Assembly (NCBI GenBank): GCA_030699485.1
Contig: JAUYMM010000015.1
Coordinates: forward strand, 1 to 7,901
DNA length: 7,901 nt
Direction: 5' to 3'
From: Candidatus Woesebacteria bacterium
Lineage (GTDB): Bacteria; Patescibacteriota; Microgenomatia; UBA8517
In this document: in pieces, positions 5,423 through 7,901 of the stretch
Position numbering within the stretch: the first letter of the stretch is position 1
Layout: every line of letters starts with the position of its first letter
Notes under the pieces: model-generated
What the model was told of the DNA's origin: nothing
The model's input: the letters and a program-made list of their open reading frames with translations, nothing else
Database searches by the model: none
Made by a program: the position numbers and the translations under genes

Positions 5423-6313
5423 ATGGAGGCCATACTACTAATTATAATACTAATTGCTGTAATTATTCTTATTACTTTAATATTAAGACAAAAACCCTCA
5501 GGAGATCTTATTGAGTGGTTAAAATCAACAAACGTGAGGATAGATGGTCAAAACAAAGCAATTGGTGACAGGCTTGATAATACTTCCAACATAATAAATG
5601 ACTTACAGAAAAACATAGCAGAATTTAATCAGTTTCTTTCATCACCAAAATTGAGAGGCAATATAGGAGAGCAAGTGTTAAAAGAACTTTTAAAACAATT
5701 CCTTCCAAATGAATCATTTAATCTTCAGTATACTTTTAAAAGTGGCGAAAAAGTTGATGCTGCAATTATGACTTCAGCTGGAATAATACCAGTAGATTCC
5801 AAATTTCCGCTTGAGAATTTTAGAAAAATGACCGCCTCTGCTGATAGCTCCGGCGAGTCAGGCCGTGCTTTTGAGAGAGATGTTAAAAAGCATATAGACG
5901 ATATATCAAAGAAATACATATTGACCGACGAAGGAACCTTAGATTATGCTTTAATGTATATTCCATCTGAAGCTGTTTACTACGAAATAGTTAACAGCCA
6001 GACACTCTTCGACTACGCCCAATCAAAAAGAATTTTGCCAGTTTCTCCAACAACTTTTTACGCTTACATAAAAGCAATTTTAATGAGTTTTGAGGGGCAA
6101 AAAATTGAAAAACAAGCAAAAGAAATACTAGCTTCACTTCGTGCGATTAAAAAGGATTATGGAAAAGTTGAAGAAAACTTAGGAATTCTACAAAAACATT
6201 TAACTAATGCTGTTAGTATGATGAATAATGTTAGTAGCAGTTTTTCAAATCTTGGTCATAAAATAGACCACACTCAAAATTTAGATAATGGTGATAGTAA
6301 AAAATTGTCGTGA
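5423..6313 (+). CDS. rmuC: RmuC-family DNA recombination protein
   Basis: This 296-residue protein has an N-terminal membrane anchor (about residues 3-21), a short linker with coiled-coil character (about 35-72), and an RmuC nuclease-like domain (about 75-250). The PD-(D/E)xK-like core is recognisable: GNIGEQ with E83, GEKVDAAI with D112, and IPVDSKFPLENF with D125 and K127. LMYIPSEAVYYEI (177-189) and ILPVSPTTFYAYIKAIL (204-220) are further family signatures. RmuC proteins limit recombination at inverted repeats and are thought to cut DNA at aberrant structures. At 296 residues it is shorter than E. coli RmuC, mainly through a reduced coiled coil. The ATG at 5423 is set by the -10 just upstream. 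The TGA stop shares one base with the helicase start, so the two genes are translationally coupled. The alternative is an RmuC paralogue with a different role. Confidence 0.93.
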   Translation: MEAILLIIILIAVIILITLILRQKPSGDLIEWLKSTNVRIDGQNKAIGDRLDNTSNIINDLQKNIAEFNQFLSSPKLRGNIGEQVLKELLKQFLPNESFNLQYTFKSGEKVDAAIMTSAGIIPVDSKFPLENFRKMTASADSSGESGRAFERDVKKHIDDISKKYILTDEGTLDYALMYIPSEAVYYEIVNSQTLFDYAQSKRILPVSPTTFYAYIKAILMSFEGQKIEKQAKEILASLRAIKKDYGKVEENLGILQKHLTNAVSMMNNVSSSFSNLGHKIDHTQNLDNGDSKKLS

Positions 6314-7901
6314 TGAAATTAAACAAAGAGCAACTTCAGGCAGTCAAACATGAGGGTGGTCCACTTTTAATCATTGCTGGTGCAGGAACTGGGAAAACTA
6401 CTGTAATTACAGAAAGAATTAAATATTTAATTACAAAAGGATTTGCAAAAGCAGAGGAAATTTTAGCTCTTACCTTCACCGAGAAGGGTGCTGCTGAGAT
6501 GGAAGAAAGAATTGATGTAGCTCTCCCTTTGGGGTATGGAGAAATGTGGGTTTCTACGTTCCATTCTTTTTGTGACCGCATTTTACGTGACAATGGTATT
6601 GATATTGGATTATCAACAAATTATAAACTAATGACAACTGCCCAGTCTGTTGATTTGGTAAAGAAAAATTTGTTTGATTTTAATCTAGAATATTTTAGAC
6701 CCATGGGCAACCCATGTAAATTTATAGACGGGCTATTACAACACTTTAGTCGTTTGCAAGATGAGAGCATAACTCCAAAAGAATATTTAAAATACGCAGA
6801 CAAATATATAAATGAAGAGATATTAGAAGTTACAAAGTCAAAAGAGTTGGCAAATGCTTACAACGAGTATAACGAGTTGAAATTACAAAATAACGTTTTA
6901 GATTTTGGAGATTTAATAACTTACGTAATTAAATTATTTAAGGACAGACCAAATATATTAAAAAAATATCAAGAAAAATTTAAATATATTTTAGTTGATG
7001 AATTTCAAGATACTAACTTTGCCCAAAATGAATTAGTTAACTTACTAGCAAAGAAAGATAGAAATATTACAATCGTTGGAGATGATAACCAAAGCATTTA
7101 TAGGTTTAGGGGAGCAGCAATAAGTAATATTATTCAATTTAAAAAAACATATTCTGATGCAAAAATTGTAACTTTAAATCAAAATTATAGATCAACGCAA
7201 AAAATACTTGATAGTGCATATAAATTAATTAAACACAATGACCCAGATACCTTAGAATATCAACTAGGGATATCTAAAAAACTCAAAGCAGTGAATAGTA
7301 AACAGTTAAAAGATATAAGGTTTATACATACACAAACAGGACAAGAAGAAGCGGAAAGAGTTGCCGAGGAAATCCTTCGACTAAACGCTAAGGACAAGTA
7401 TAAGTGGAGTGACATGTCTATTTTGGTTAGAGCCAATAATCATGCTGATAGTTTTATTCGTGAATTTGAAAGGCAGAATATTCAGCATCAGTTTTTAGGT
7501 CCAAGTAAACTGTTTGAGAAGAATGAAATAGTTGATCTAATTTCTTACCTTAAAGTACTATATAATCCAGAGGACTCGGCCAATTTATATAGGTTATTAT
7601 CTTCAGATATTTTTGATATCAATAGTCTTGAGCTAATAAAAATTGCAACTAATGCAAAAAAGAATAGTCTGTCTATTTTTGAGGTAATTGCGGATAATAC
7701 CAATCCAAAAATAATTAATCTTTTGAAATTAATTGATAAACATTTAAGAGTTATAAACAAAGAAACTGCAGGTTATATATTATATGAGTATATCAATGAA
7801 GTAGGGATTTATAAAAAGATATTAGAAAACAGTGAAGACACAAAGGCTAAAAACATTGCAAAGTTTTTTGACAAAATTAAGTCATACGAAGAAGACCTGC
7901 C
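6313..7901 (+). CDS. uvrD: UvrD/PcrA/Rep-type superfamily 1 DNA helicase, N-terminal part
   Basis: The frame starts at ATG 6313 and is open for 529 codons to the right edge, so the C-terminus is missing. Motifs appear in SF1A order: Q-motif LNKEQLQAV (3-11), Walker A GAGTGKT (23-29), Ia LTFTEKGAAEM (53-63), Ib STFHSF (81-86), Walker B VDEFQDTN (228-235), III VGDDNQSIYRFRGA (255-268) and IV QNYRST (290-295). This defines an ATP-driven 3'-5' helicase of the UvrD/PcrA/Rep group, acting in nucleotide excision or mismatch repair and in clearing replication forks. Motifs V and VI lie beyond the window, so whether a C-terminal nuclease domain (AddA/RecB-like) follows cannot be excluded; the symbol is therefore provisional. 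The start overlaps the rmuC stop (TGATG, one base shared), with no Shine-Dalgarno, so translation probably depends on termination at rmuC. Confidence 0.92.
   Translation, partial: MKLNKEQLQAVKHEGGPLLIIAGAGTGKTTVITERIKYLITKGFAKAEEILALTFTEKGAAEMEERIDVALPLGYGEMWVSTFHSFCDRILRDNGIDIGLSTNYKLMTTAQSVDLVKKNLFDFNLEYFRPMGNPCKFIDGLLQHFSRLQDESITPKEYLKYADKYINEEILEVTKSKELANAYNEYNELKLQNNVLDFGDLITYVIKLFKDRPNILKKYQEKFKYILVDEFQDTNFAQNELVNLLAKKDRNITIVGDDNQSIYRFRGAAISNIIQFKKTYSDAKIVTLNQNYRSTQKILDSAYKLIKHNDPDTLEYQLGISKKLKAVNSKQLKDIRFIHTQTGQEEAERVAEEILRLNAKDKYKWSDMSILVRANNHADSFIREFERQNIQHQFLGPSKLFEKNEIVDLISYLKVLYNPEDSANLYRLLSSDIFDINSLELIKIATNAKKNSLSIFEVIADNTNPKIINLLKLIDKHLRVINKETAGYILYEYINEVGIYKKILENSEDTKAKNIAKFFDKIKSYEEDL

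Noticed and set aside
5830..5880. Locally GC-richer patch in rmuC that could mark a recombined segment
   Set aside because: Too short, in frame, and encodes a plausible variable loop (S/A/G-rich) between conserved parts of the domain.
6700..6707. Palindrome CCCATGGG followed by a repeat of CCCATG inside the helicase gene
   Set aside because: Explained by the codons for RPMGNP; no regulatory position and no further repeat.
6336..6803. Minus-strand open frames of 60-85 codons under the helicase gene
   Set aside because: They lie entirely under a well-supported helicase frame with conserved motifs, have no start signals, and look like antisense shadows.
1..7901. CRISPR array, tRNA, rRNA, insertion sequence or prophage genes
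   Set aside because: No spaced direct repeats, no cloverleaf or conserved rRNA sequence, no transposase or integrase motifs were seen on either strand.

Overview
The window looks like a stretch of chromosome from a small-genome bacterium of the Candidate Phyla Radiation (Patescibacteria), most likely the Microgenomates side. This is inferred from the strong AT bias, very short or overlapping gene junctions, an almost complete absence of Shine-Dalgarno sequences, a compact methionyl-tRNA synthetase, and protein types I associate with that group (a GT-C glycosyltransferase with a DNKPPLLY-like loop, a small four-helix membrane protein followed by a TrpR/YerC-like protein, a short RmuC). TGA is used as a stop (rmuC, antitoxin) and never occurs inside a reading frame, so the code is standard and not the Gracilibacteria/Absconditabacteria code. 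No rRNA, tRNA, CRISPR array, insertion sequence or prophage is seen.

Layout. 1-324 (-) is the N-terminal part of a membrane glycosyltransferase that runs off the left edge. It is divergent from 344-1291 (+), a UDP-glucuronate decarboxylase-like SDR enzyme. That gene meets tail to tail, with a shared TTAA, the two-gene minus-strand unit metG (4172-2781) then a membrane family-2 glycosyltransferase (2778-1288). Divergent from metG is a toxin-antitoxin operon (Phd/YefM-like 4245-4511, RelE/ParE-like 4504-4764). This again meets, through a shared TTAA, a minus-strand pair: a small membrane protein (5406-5059) and a TrpR/YerC-like regulator (5087-4761). Divergent from these is rmuC-uvrD (5423-6313, then 6313 to the right edge), a DNA-repair pair.

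Functionally the left third is surface-glycan synthesis (nucleotide sugar plus two membrane transferases), the middle is translation plus a toxin-antitoxin pair, and the right is DNA maintenance. No gap longer than 100 bases lacks a gene.

The most interesting signal is in the promoters. Six genes have recognisable -10 elements placed only 5-11 bases before the ATG, several with an extended TGn motif, which predicts leaderless or nearly leaderless mRNAs. One divergent pair appears to share a single near-palindromic bidirectional -10. The toxin-antitoxin promoter has a perfect 12-bp palindrome between its -35 and -10. I did not find an obviously new multi-gene system.
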